Source: Poa pratensis
Lineage: Eukaryota > Streptophyta > Magnoliopsida > Poales > Poaceae
Length of the DNA: 64,000 nucleotides
Direction of reading: 5' to 3'
Assembly (NCBI GenBank): GCA_947311845.1
Contig: CAMZMU010000034.1
Location: forward strand, 88,686,608 to 88,750,607
Under the pieces are notes generated by a model. The model was not told the origin of the DNA. It ran no database searches and saw only the letters and a program-made list of their open reading frames with translations. The position numbers and the translations under genes were made by a program. Of this stretch, positions 22,418 to 32,942 are shown one piece after another (position 1 is the first letter of the stretch; each line of letters begins with the position of its first letter).

Positions 22418-23100
22418 CGCCGATCGATCGGCCGCCGCTAGCTCCCTCCTCGATTTCCCCGGTTCGATCGGCTCCGCCGCTCGCCCTCGTTCCTCCCGTA
22501 GAGGAGGTGGGGATCGCGAGAATTATCTGGGGAATAGGGGTGAGAGCGGCCTTGGGATAGACGAGCGGAGTAGGGAAGGGTTATATATCGGCCGCGGAAT
22601 AAAATTACCGGGAGAGAGGAGATCGGTCCCGTCGATGGTGTGATCTCGTCAAGATCGCCAACGCCGCCCGGCGCGACCGCCCATTTACGAGCCACGGTGC
22701 CAAGGTAGAGGGGGACCTGACCGCCACCGATCGAAGGCTGTTAATTTCGGCGCTGTGGTTGTGGTTGTGACCGGTGCGCGGTCTGAGCTTGTGCGGGTTC
22801 CGATCCACATCGGGTCGGATCGGATGGCCCGCCACTTGAGACGAGACCCGGTGGTGGTCAGGCCGGGCCAAGGCAAAGTGGGTGGGCGGTTCCTGGTCGC
22901 GCGCGTCACGCAACGAACCGCTGCTTTGTCTGTGGTCCTCGGCCCCGCGACCGCGACTTCTTCTTCCCTTCTGCTCCAGTCAGTGTGCTCTCGCTCCGGC
23001 GGTCCGGCCTATCAGGCGTCGAGAGCCGCTAGAGAACGGGTGCTTTTTAGAAAGTCTTGGGCTGACATATGAGGTGGTGTCTCAAAAGGGCAGGACATCA
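22418..23100 (-). promoter_or_regulatory. Upstream region of the calcineurin-B-like gene
   Basis: The 680 bases before the start codon contain a GC-rich 5' untranslated or proximal promoter segment up to about 22700. Further out lies sequence with no recognised gene, reaching the left end of the Harbinger element. A minus-strand TATATAA (complement of TTATATA at 22580-22586), about 165 bp upstream of the ATG, is a possible TATA box. Other small frames here look fortuitous. Confidence 0.45.
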
Positions 23101-23150
23101 GAGTATCTCCACTGGCGAGAGCGTCCGACAACTCTGTTGGATAAGTGTTA

Positions 23151-23476
23151 GGGCATGTACAATGGGGTGATGTCAGTCTTCTCTTAGCGTTGACACGTAG
23201 GATAATTGTCTAGTTGGCGGAGAGAGAATGAAGAAAGAGGAGGTTGCCTTCCCTTAGCTAAGAGATGATCTCTTAGAAAATAAGAGAAGGCTAATTTTAT
23301 CATTGTACCATTTGTCTTCCCTTAGAACTATGATTTTCTACTAAAATATAATTAATTCTCATTAATTGTTAGGGATGGCAATAAGAGATAACGCATTGTA
23401 CAACTTATAATTTTGCCTTCTCTAGATGATATGGATGGCTAAAAAAAGTGTGGCTTCTCTACCATTGTACATGCCC
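23151..23476. mobile_element. Tourist-like MITE nested in the Harbinger element, 326 bp
   Basis: Perfect terminal inverted repeats GGGCATGTACAATGG (left) and CCATTGTACATGCCC (right) are flanked by TTA on both sides (23148-23150, 23477-23479), the Tourist/Harbinger target duplication. It has no coding capacity. It lies inside the terminal part of the larger Harbinger element and therefore inserted later. Confidence 0.92.
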
Positions 23477-23539
23477 TTATTAGTAGCGACGACATAGATT
23501 GTTGCCCTATTTGGATTGTCCTTCAAAATCGGCGCCTCC

Positions 23540-24606
23540 CAATAAATGATCCCAATTGCATTTTAAACCAATTTATTTATTAAACAAAAGACAATTTATT
23601 TTGTCGTAAAATGACCTAAAGTGTGTGGAGCACACCAAATGTCCGCTCGATGTCCTTCCTGGCACCCTCCTATTCTGCTGCAAAATGAGATTGATTTTGA
23701 CCTAAGGGGTTGGAGATGGTCTCCATCTTGATAGATGACATCTGCTAGATAGTACCCTTAATTAGGCATGGTCATTGATCTCATAGTTGCATGGTGGAGC
23801 ATGATCTTCAGCAAGTCGGCTAAAAACCGGTGAGCTTTGCAGCACTTTGATGTCATTGTGAGATCCAGCTATACCAAAAAAAAAAGTGTGCCAAATCCAC
23901 AAATCGTTATCTGCCATAGCTTTTAGTATGATACTGCACTCTCCAACATGATCTCTGTAAATTTCTTGACAGGAAAATGGACAATTCTTCCATGCTCAAT
24001 AAATGAGCATCTTAGCAAATTATTTGTCTGCGTTTTGTGCCATGAGCCAAGTAGTGTCAGCTTCATTTGGTTGTCTCAAATACGTCGGCCCAAACACTGC
24101 AAACACAACCCCGCAAAAGTTATAGATAATCTTGATGCATGTGGACTCAGCCATGCGGAGGTAGTCGTCCAATATATCTGCAGGAGCTTCATATGCAAGA
24201 CATTTCAAGGCAGCTGTGCATTTCTGAATAGAGCAGAAACCAACCAGCCCGACAAAGCTTCTCTTTAGATTGAAATATTGTACTCCCACACCGCCTCCTC
24301 ACCACACACAATCCGCATGAAGAGCTCCTTGTTCATCCTAAAGTGCCGCTTAAATTCCTTCGCCCCATGTGTGACATCGTCGGCGAAGTAGTCTTGATAC
24401 ATCGTCAAATGACCCTCCATCCGTTTGCGATCTTTGTTATTCCTTTTTCCTGGCTTCGAACCTCCAATTCAAGGAGTGACATTGATCTCTCCTAGCAAAC
24501 TAACAAGGCAAGTGATGACCGCCAAGTGTTCATCAAGCTCGGCTGTTGCGGTGGCATGGACGGTGAGCATAGCGTCGGCCATCTTCAGCTCATCGTCGTT
24601 AGCCAT
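23540..24606 (-). pseudogene. Harbinger transposase, multiply disrupted
   Basis: On the minus strand the product starts MANDDELKMADAMLTVHATA and runs into YQDYFADDVTHGAKEF and RRHFRMNKELFMRI-like sequence, typical of the helical N-terminal region of PIF/Harbinger transposases. Further pieces are [20 protein letters not shown] and, near 23820-23780, HDIKVLQSSPVFSRLAED from the DDE_Tnp_4 catalytic domain. Stop codons and frameshifts separate the pieces, and the segment carrying the first catalytic Asp appears deleted between about 23930 and 23890. Intact family members cut and paste the element together with a Myb-like partner, which is not present here. Confidence 0.8.
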
Positions 24607-25151
24607 CTATTAATTTACCTAGGTTAAACAACCACTATGTAATGTTAAAACAAAGCAAAAAAATCTAGAAAAAAATCGACCTTGGCAACGCGACGAACAC
24701 CTTACGAGCGAGCTGGTCCTAGAGGCGGCAGCGTAGAGGGCGACCAAATACTTTGGCTAGATTGAGAAGAGACGACGGCGAGAGAGACAGGGAGAGCGGG
24801 GAGAGCTGCGGCGAGCGTAGCGCGGGGTGGATCAGCATCGAAATGGGGCGCGGAGCCGGCGATTTGGTCGCTATCGTGTGGTAGTTCAGCACGGAAAATG
24901 ACGTTGGGGAAGAAAATAAAAGGTTGGGTCGCTGCCGTGTGGCACCCGCCCATCTGTATCTAATGTGGTGCGGGTTGGCGCGTTTGCGGGCACTCCTGGT
25001 TGCCCCCTGATGAACGGGCGGGAAACAGGGCTGCCGGGCGGACCCGTCCGGCACCTTATCCGCTATTGTGAGGACCGGTGGGGGTGTTTTCGTGTCGGCT
25101 CGTCCAATAACACTGTTGGGAGCGTCAATGGAGATGCTCTCACATGACAAG

Positions 25152-26513
25152 TGAAAGGATCAAGGAGCTAAACTAGAGGGGGTGAATAGGCAATTACAAA
25201 TTTTCTTTTAATCAAATTACGGCTTTGCACAAATCTAAGTTCTGTAGATATGCAACTAGGTGAACAACCTATATGATGAGCAAGATACAAGCTAACAAGA
25301 TATACTAAGCAAGATAAGCTAGCTAAACAAATAAAGGAACTTTAAAAGATAGCCAAACAATGACGTGGAGATTTTATCCCGAAGTTACCTTCACAAGAAA
25401 GGTAGTCTCCGTTGGAGCGGTGCGGAGTCACAAAGTGATCCCCGTGTAGCCTCCAATGAGGAGTGACACGAGTCACTATATGATGCCCTTAAGGTCGGAA
25501 AATCAAACCTTTACAAGGATGATGCACGCTCCACAACCGAATTGGAGGCTCCCATCGAAATCCCATGGCTCCCAAAGCCACAAGACTCACAAGGCTGAGG
25601 CACGCATTCACAACTTAATTGGAGGCTCCCGGCTTGTCCCCGCGGCTTCCAAAACCATAAAGACGACCACAACCGTCTAGGGTTCCAACGAACCCAAGAG
25701 TAACAAGTTCCTCAATGGAATGGATAGATAAATCAAATCGCTTTGGTGAAAGTGTAGATCTAGGTCAACTCCCCCAAGTCCTAGAAGGACAAAGTGTTTG
25801 AGTGGGTAGGAGAGAGATCTAGTGATCTAAACCTTGCAACAATGGTGGGTGACGATATTGTGGTCGTGGTACCCTCCTCAAGGTAGAAAAAGGCTTTATA
25901 TAGTGTCCCCAAAATTCTACCCGTTGCAGGAAACTTAACACCGGAGTCTCCAGCCTAGGGGACCGGAGTCTCCGGCCTGAGCGGAGCCTCCGGCCCAACA
26001 AAGGGTCCAGAGACTCCGGCTAGTCCGGAGACTTCCAAAGTCTTCGGCAGACTGTGGCCATGCTCCGGAGTGGGCACCCGAAGCGAACACCAAGCACTCT
26101 CAACTTTGGCTCAACCCAGAATAAATGGGGCCAGAGTCTCCGGCTGCCCTGAGTCGTAGACTCCGGTGTTTGCACACCGGATTCTCCGGCCTGATAGCAC
26201 CAGAGTCTCCGGGCGGTGTCCAACAACCACTAGATTAACTTGGAGAAACTCTTCACCACTTTTTTTATGTGGAGCAATATGATTTCCCAGACTTTCCAAT
26301 GAGCAACCCCTCTTGATAGTACGGTAGCCCTATGACTCAAATATAAATATAAAATCTACGGGCCACCGTCTTCGATCTTTTTTCCTTTTTGAGGGGTCAA
26401 CCACCGTCTTGTCCATTTCAACAATTGTACCTGTAGTACTTTAGCACACGGTAAGATCATACTTATCTTGTTAACAAACACACAAAACTGATTAGGAGAG
26501 GTATGTTCTTTCA
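25152..26513. repeat. Solo LTR, 1.36 kb, family not identified
   Basis: The segment starts TGAAAGGATCAAGG and ends GGTATGTTCTTTCA, with terminal TG...CA and a 6-bp inverted terminus (TGAAAG/CTTTCA). It is flanked by ACAAG (25147-25151) and ATAAG (26514-26518), a 5-bp duplication with one mismatch. No internal retrotransposon sequence adjoins it, as expected after recombination between two LTRs. The part 25930-26220 is packed with about ten variants of the palindrome CCGGAGTCTCCGG. The opening phrase with AGAGGGGGTGAATAGG is one I associate with grass LTRs, but I cannot assign the family. Confidence 0.7.
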
Positions 26514-26865
26514 ATAAGTTTTATAGCAGAAACACCAGACTTGACTCAGTACACCAGCGTCGCTACCGAACAGGGAAAAAGGTGTACGAAGAGAGGCGAG
26601 GATCAAACGTTGCTTATGTTATTGTTCTGTTTTGCGATCGGGTATCTCATAGCTTTGTTTGGAGCAACTTTTCTCATATCCGTACTCCTTGTAATGGTTT
26701 TATGTGATGCCCTTAAAATATATATATGGGTGTTTTCAGGAAAGGATGTTTTGACAGATTTCTTATCTTTTATTACTTTCTCTTCTTTTTCCCTTCTATT
26801 TCTGAATATGAACTTTATTTTAAACTCCACATGAATTCATGCTAGTTCCAACTTATGTTGGGAAA
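26514..26865. other. Flank between solo LTR and Tat element, nothing recognised
   Basis: A plus-strand frame of 97 codons (26541-26834) would encode a hydrophobic product. It has no recognisable domain and AT-rich composition, so I do not call it a gene. The sequence continues on the far side of the Tat element at 54132. Confidence 0.4.
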
Positions 26866-26870
26866 GTGAT

Positions 26871-27456
26871 TGTCGTGGGGTAGATAACACGGCAGATGCT
26901 ACCTTGGGGTAGCTTGAGATGATGGGCAAGGCGACTCTGGTATCTGGGAGATTGTTTAGCACTGCAGGGACAAAGGGTTTACCCAGGTTCGGCCTCTCCA
27001 TTGGAGATAAAGACCTACTTCCTGCTATCTTATTATTGATCTCGATCTCGATAACCCGGCTACGACAACAGAGCCGGATCTCGATCTAGGTTACAAGGTT
27101 GGGGTATTTCTCTCGATGGTTCTCTCGCCTAAGCTTGGATCGTAAAGTTCTTTCTAACTAGGGCACAGGGACCAGTTTATATAGATGACCGGGTCTCCTG
27201 GCGCTTTACAAGATGAATCCGGGTTCTACCCAAACTCGGAGTCCTACTCTAGCTCTTCTGGCCTTCGTGTCCTCCAAGTCCTGAACCGCCTCTGGTCTTC
27301 TAGAATCTTTCCTTCTTGAACCGGGTTACCGCCAAACCTACCGGCCCAGCAACATAACCCGGCCCATGCTGATGGTTAGCTGGCCTGGCCGGGCCTCCTG
27401 CCTGGCAGGTCACGCTTCCCTCTTCATGGGCCTACCGGGTTATTATCCCCCCATCA
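26871..27456 (-). repeat. 3' LTR of the Tat element, 586 bp
   Basis: TG...CA termini, preceded by target duplication GTGAT. In element orientation it follows the polypurine tract AATCTGGGGGCTAC (complement of 27457-27470). Identity to the other LTR is about 98-99 percent by eye. Confidence 0.95.
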
Positions 27457-27470
27457 GTAGCCCCCAGATT
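27457..27470 (-). other. Polypurine tract of the Tat element
   Basis: In element orientation the tract reads AATCTGGGGGCTAC directly next to the 3' LTR, in the position where plus-strand DNA synthesis is primed. Copies of its core (CTTGGGGGCTAC) recur inside the element at 30464-30812. Confidence 0.8.
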
Positions 27471-29288
27471 AACCTGGTTGCCAGGTTGGCATGCTCTGCT
27501 TCTATTCTTGAATATTGCTTCTTTGAGCAGAACTGTTATCCTGGCCAGCCGGGTTAATCACCTGAAATATAAAATAACACACAACTGGTTAAATACCAGA
27601 ACACGTCTCTTTTCTCCTTAGCTTGGCCAATCCTTTTTGGCGGCTTAAAACGTAACCCGGCTCAGGTATACCGGGTTCACACTTTCCCAGGTTTCACTTT
27701 CAACACTTAGCGAAAATTATCACCCAACTGTAAATCCGTCCTCAATCCATCTCAATCGTGATCTTATCAATTAATATCCCGTAATTATCTCATTCTGTTT
27801 GTCGTTGACTTTTGGTCAAAGACCCTTATCCCTTCACTTTTTACCACAACACCCCTAGGGTTTTTACTGCGCCTATAAATAGAAGACCAAGCGTTCACCG
27901 CGGTCACTTTCCCCATTTACTCGTGTTCATCACCTTCCTCGCGCCCGCACTGTAGCAACCGCAAGTTCAATCTCCAATCGAGCCTCCCAATCTCCGCAAG
28001 AAGATCCACAGGTACGATTCTCCCTCTCATCCGTGCTCCGCACCCGATTCCACTCTGAATCTCGCCCAGATTTACTTCACATTTTCTTCTCCGCACATCC
28101 GCATCTAAGCTAGGGTTTCTCATCGCCATTGTTGCATCCAGGGAACCTCGAAGCTCCACAGCCATGGTGAAGGATAAGGTGAAGGCTGGAGGTCCCCGTG
28201 GCACGAAGAAACTTGCAAAGAAGCCTCCCAGCTCCCACGCTGGGGGATCTGGCTCCGCCGCCCCCGCGGCCACTCAGGTCAACTGGACCAAATCTACTGT
28301 GACCACTCTGATGCTGCAAGAGTACGTGAACTGCGGCGAGCTTCCTCCCAAAACAGAGATCAGCTGGCGTGCTGCTGGGGAAGAAATCCGCCCAGCCCAA
28401 AAGAAGGTGAAGTAGTTGTATTCCTCGATCATGTACAGCGTGGTCTTCGCCCCCCGGCTCTCTGTTTTTCCGCCGGGTCTTGAAATACTATGGCCTTAGG
28501 CCCCAAGACATTGCACCCAACTCCATGCTGAACATCAGCAACTTTGTTGTGTTTTGTGAGGACTATCTGCAAATGGCTCCAAGCCTCGAGCTTTTTCTTG
28601 AATTTTTCTACTGCAACCCATCTCACAAGGACCAAGTAGTCCCATATGGTGGAGTTGCAATCCAGCGCCGCAGGGAATGCGATTTCCCGGCTCTTCTTTT
28701 AGCCAGCCATCCCAAGGGGTGGCAAAACACATTTTTATTGCAAGGACACCTCACTCGAGTCTGACGACGCCCGTTACCCGGCTTTCCGAACTCGGGCTTG
28801 ACATATGAAGCCAAGATGAACAGCTACGCTGATGATGCTGAGCGGGTCAAGCTCGAGTCCACTCTTCGCCGGGCCAGAGCCTTACTTGCCCATGGCCTCA
28901 AAGGCACGGACCTCGTCAAGTGTTGGATTGGCTGGTTTATCCAGCCACTCAGCATCAGGACCCGGTTATTCTGCCAATACACTGGTGAAACCACAGATAG
29001 CCTGCGTTATTCTGAGATGACGCTGACTGACGACCAGATTGTGAAGAATGCCAAGAGATTGCTTGGTGAAAAGAAAGATGCCATTGTACTAGACGGGCTT
29101 GCCCCATTTAGTGCCAAGAACAAACCCTCCACGGTAAAACCAATCCTTGATCTTCTAAGTTAACTTTAACCCGGTAATTTCATTCATAGAATGTTACTTA
29201 CTTTACCTGCTTTTTCTCAGGACTCCAAGTGGTGGAGCGTGGATTTTACTCCTACATCCTCTCCTGATGGGGAGGACACAGAAAGTGA

Positions 29289-29362
29289 CGAAGAAGAAGA
29301 AGAAGAAGAAGAAGAAGAAGAAGAAGAAGAAGAAGAAGAAGAAGAAGAAGAAGAAGAAGAAG
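29289..29362 (+). repeat. (GAA)n microsatellite encoding poly-Glu
   Basis: About 24 uninterrupted GAA units lie within an exon of the antisense ORF and encode a run of glutamates after DTESDE. The run is in frame and lies between the N-terminal domain and the linker. Its length is probably polymorphic. Confidence 0.95.
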
Positions 29363-30463
29363 GTGAGCTAGACTCTGTAGGCCGGCTCTTCCTCCAATTG
29401 ATTAACAACGAAGTCCCCAACAAGGACACTTCTACTGATAACCCGGCAAATTTTATTCCAGGCCCTACTGACCCGGCTTCTGACATAACGCCGGGTCCCC
29501 AAACTGCTGCACCTCCTACGCAAAAGAGGACCCGGGCCACCATTGCTAAGGTACCATATTTTAGCTTCTCAATTTTCATGATGAACTCATCTCAAACCCA
29601 AGCATAAACACAGGAAAAGAAGCTGAGAAGGAGGCTGAGGCGAACAAGAGGCGCCGAACCCGATCTTCTACAAGCCACGCTTCCCTGAGCCCAGGTATCC
29701 CTCAACGCTCTTTATCAAGCTGGGCCAAATCCATCCAGAAGACGCCCAGCAAACAGTACCCTTTAGCTGGCAAGATCCGGGTCGCTAAACCGTCTCGTTT
29801 GTCAGATTCCTCCTCGGATGGTGTTAGCACACCCGAGGATTTCCATATCAATGCCGGGTTAGAAATTCTACACACCTTTTCCATACCTCCATATTTTACT
29901 GCTCTTTTTTGTTTCATTAAATCACTATCTTGTTCCAGTGCCCGAGCTTTTGCGGATGAAGACCCGGAGTCTCCTCCAGCGGCGTCTCCTCCTCCAGCAA
30001 CAACAGAGCCTTCTCCTATGGAGGCACATACTGAAGAACCGGTGGATAGAGACGAGCCAATGGAGCATGCAACTCCCGTGTCTTCTCCAAAAAATACAGC
30101 TGATCTTGTACCAGAACCCTCCCCAGCTACTCATTCGCCCGGGTTAGGCTCTGGAACTAAAGAAGATGAAGTACAGGTTACTGGAACCCGGCACGTTCCA
30201 GTACAAGTGCTCCCGAAACTCTTGCCAAAGTGCCAGCTCCAGATGCTAACCCGGCATCTCCTGCCAAGGGAAAGAACCCGGCTCCTTCATCTGATTTGCC
30301 GGCTCTGGGTGCCATGTCCGTCCCAGCCCTCTGCGATGAGTATTTCTCTCGCCTTGCTCAACACAAGAACCTGGAGACTGAACTGGTCGCCCTGATTCAG
30401 AAACGATATGAGGTACACACTTCACTTCTTGCCTTTACATTTTCTTACCTAACTATATCCTGA

Positions 30464-30869
30464 GTAGCCCCCAAGCTCTAAGTTCATCACTTGTTGATGA
30501 GCTTGGTGCTTATAATATGAATTCCTCTGGTAAAAAACTTCAATCCTGTAGCCCCCAAGGCCCGGATTGTCTGTTTACAGCAACCTGGGACTAAAAACTT
30601 CCATCATGTAAAACTTGCCAACTTTCACATAAAACTTTGAACACTGTAGCCCCCAAGTGCCGGGTTGTGTGCCTGCAGCAACCTGGGACTTCTTTATTAT
30701 TGAAAATTTTAACTTCAAACTGAGTAGCCCCCAAGTGCCGGGTTAGCTGTCCACAGCTACCTGGGACTAACACTTAGAAAATTTCAGACTTTTTGCGCAT
30801 GTAGCCCCCAAGTTCCGGGTTAACTTGCCTGCGATAACCTGGGACTAACATACTCTTGTGTTTTAACAG
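30464..30869 (+). repeat. Degenerate tandem array of PPT-like motifs with inverted repeats, inside an intron
   Basis: The motif GTAGCCCCCAAG occurs at 30464, 30548, 30646, 30724 and 30801. The last four are each followed by CCGGGTT or a close variant, a short loop, then AACCTGGGACT or a variant, which can pair as a small hairpin. Spacing is 77-98 bp. The motif is the complement of the element's polypurine tract core. The array fills most of the predicted intron 30413-30869 of the antisense ORF. Two further partial copies lie at 32406 and 32700. Confidence 0.85.
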
Positions 30870-31985
30870 GAAGATCACACCAAAGCCGAGGCAGAAATCA
30901 CCCGGCTCAAGGGTGTTGCTAAAGATGAATCTGAAACCCGGCTGACCCAGGCTGAACAACTGCAAACCCTGGAGAAAAATATCACAGATCTAACCCAGGA
31001 AAACTCTGATCTCAAGAAAGAACTGGAGGAACATGAGAACACTGGAAGGAGCAACTCTCCAATCTCCAGAAGAAATTGGATGCAGCTACCAAGGAGCTAA
31101 CCCGGCTGAAGAAGATGATCACTTCTATGGTTGAATCCTTAGTGGGTAAGCAGTACACCTTTGAACTTCAAACTAAACTGATCAAACAGACCCGGTTTTG
31201 AAATCTCACTATTATGCTTTTCCTTACACAGGCCCTCGTGACGGGAACCTCCGCAAAACTGCTGCAGAGAAGATCAAGTGCATGTACACACTGACTCGCC
31301 AGCTGTACTTTGGCAGCTGCGAGGTCATTAAAGCCGCAAGGCTCTGGGAGAACCCGCCAAGCACATACACTGAAGTCCTTGGGCATTTGTCAACAATGCC
31401 CCAATGGATTGATCTACTGAAGAATCTGCATGCAGGGCCGGGGTGATGCGAGGTCTTGCTTTGGCAAAGGCCTACCATCCCCAATTAAACCCGGCTCCTC
31501 TGAAGGATGGCTTTCCCCAATACACCACAGATGGCAAGGAATTTGACAAGAAGTGCTACTCTCGGGTTGTGAAACAAACCCGGCACGTTGCCACTGTAAT
31601 TGCCAGTAAGATGAAGCTCACCACGCTGCAGTTCGGATATACCGAAAACGATGAAGAGATCATGGATGAGGAGCCACAGCGTATCGATCTCCTGCAAAGC
31701 TACAAGGACTCCATTGATCCATCCAAGACTGCTCCCAGTACCTCTACTACGCCCAGTTCTGCTACGCCAACTATTCCTCCTCCTTCACGGGCCACAGTTG
31801 AAGAAGACGATGAAAACTACTTCCAATCCCTTCAACAGGTCACCCGGCGCAAGACCAAGGCCAAGGAGACCAAGGAGACAGAAGCTAACCCGGCAGCCAC
31901 CGAGGAAGATGACCCGGCGAAGACCACCGAGGAACAACCATCTAGCTCGCCTCACCGTGACCCGGCTCCTGAAGCCGAGGCCTGA

Positions 31986-32942
31986 AAACTTATGCAGATG
32001 CTTTTATCTCTGCAAGAAAACAATCTTATTCGGCCCATTGGGCACTTATTGTAATAACCTTAGCACTGTTTACACTATGCCTGTGATGGTGTGCCTATGC
32101 ACCTGATGAAACTTTATGCTACTCTCATGAACTTTTGCTTTGAAATATGCCTCTTCTGTGGTTTCGATGACCCTTTTGATTTCTTTAACTGTGAGCCGGC
32201 TTTCGCATGGATACCCTGTCGCAACCTCTCTGAGAAAAACAGGGTCGAACCAAGTCCCATTGGGCATCATGGCTGATTGAATTTCCAGGCGAGCAATCAG
32301 GCCATAAAATTGCGAGTCACATCAGCCCAACAGCAAGATAATCAAGAATAAACTAGTGGCATAAAAGCCGGGTCTTGGGATTGCAGCTACAGACCATTGA
32401 GGTAAGAGCCCCCAAGACCTGGATCAATGTTTATAAAGTAATGGCTTAACTATGCAACATTACCCCATTGATCCTCATACTGGTGGGACGCACTCTTTGG
32501 GCATCCTCAAAGATAAAAACAACTATTCTCCCATAATCACTTGTTCAACGCTAAAAAACATAAACAACTGAAATTAAAACTACACCTCCATACTTCTGAA
32601 TCCAAAATACTGAAGCTAAAACCGCGTAGCCGGGTCACAAAGCATCGAGACCCGGATGACCGCAAAACCGGGTCTTGGGAAAAAACTCTCCTCAAGGACA
32701 AGCCCCCAAGACCAAGCTTAACATGGAACTATGCAACAGTACTATCAAACATAAAGTAAAAAAGAAACTGAAAGCACACAAATTTCTGTTCAACCTTCAC
32801 TTTATTGATAGAAAAGGTTAGGTCAGCAAGCCGCCTCATTAAAAACCTTCCAGCCCCCTTAGGTACCCTGGTAAGGAAAAGAGCGCGTCTGAAACCTGCT
32901 GCCTGTTACATCGTGTATTACATCTCATATCTCTTTCTCATG
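31986..32942. other. Spacer between convergent antisense ORF and integrase
   Basis: No gene is recognised. It is the 3' region of both the plus-strand antisense ORF and the minus-strand pol. It holds two copies of a module with GCCGGGTCTTGGG followed by AGCCCCCAAGACC (around 32370-32420 and 32670-32715), related to the PPT-like motifs further left. Confidence 0.6.

Larger units (their letters stand above)
23101..25139 (-). mobile_element. PIF/Harbinger DNA transposon, inactive
   Basis: The left end GAGTATCTCCACTGG and the complement of the right end GAGCATCTCCATTGA form Harbinger-type terminal repeats. TCA flanks both sides (23098-23100 and 25140-25142), matching the 3-bp target duplication of the superfamily. 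The interior encodes a decayed DDE_Tnp_4-type transposase on the minus strand. A Tourist MITE is nested near the left end, so without it the element is about 1.7 kb. A solo LTR lies 12 bp beyond its right end. Confidence 0.85.
28164..31985 (+). pseudogene. Antisense additional ORF of the Tat element (putative gypsy-type transposon domain), spliced, disrupted
   Basis: Translation opens MVKDKVKAGGPRGTKKLAKK. The N-terminal domain follows, with LKYYGLRPQDIAPNSMLNIS, NFVVFCEDYLQMAPSLELF and LVKCWIGWFIQPLSIRTRLF, matching the plant domain family Transposase_28 (putative gypsy type). Then come a poly-Glu tract, an acidic Pro/Ser-rich linker, a long coiled coil (about 30870-31130: LEKNITDLTQENSDLKKELE) and a C-terminal part ending at 31985. 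Likely GT-AG introns are 29134-29220, 29551-29613 and 30413-30869, plus one before 31232. Frame changes near 28400 and 28760 break this copy. It runs opposite to gag-pol, as described for additional ORFs in RIRE2/Grande elements. The function is unknown. Annotation pipelines often call such ORFs host genes. Confidence 0.75.

Noticed and set aside
26541..26834. 97-codon hydrophobic frame that could suggest a small membrane protein
   Set aside because: AT-rich sequence readily encodes Leu/Ile/Phe runs. There is no homology, no supporting neighbour, and it sits between two retroelement remnants.
28164..31985. Spliced ORF as a host gene trapped between transposons
   Set aside because: Its position between integrase and 3' LTR, opposite orientation and domain match the additional ORF of Tat elements, so it belongs to the transposon.
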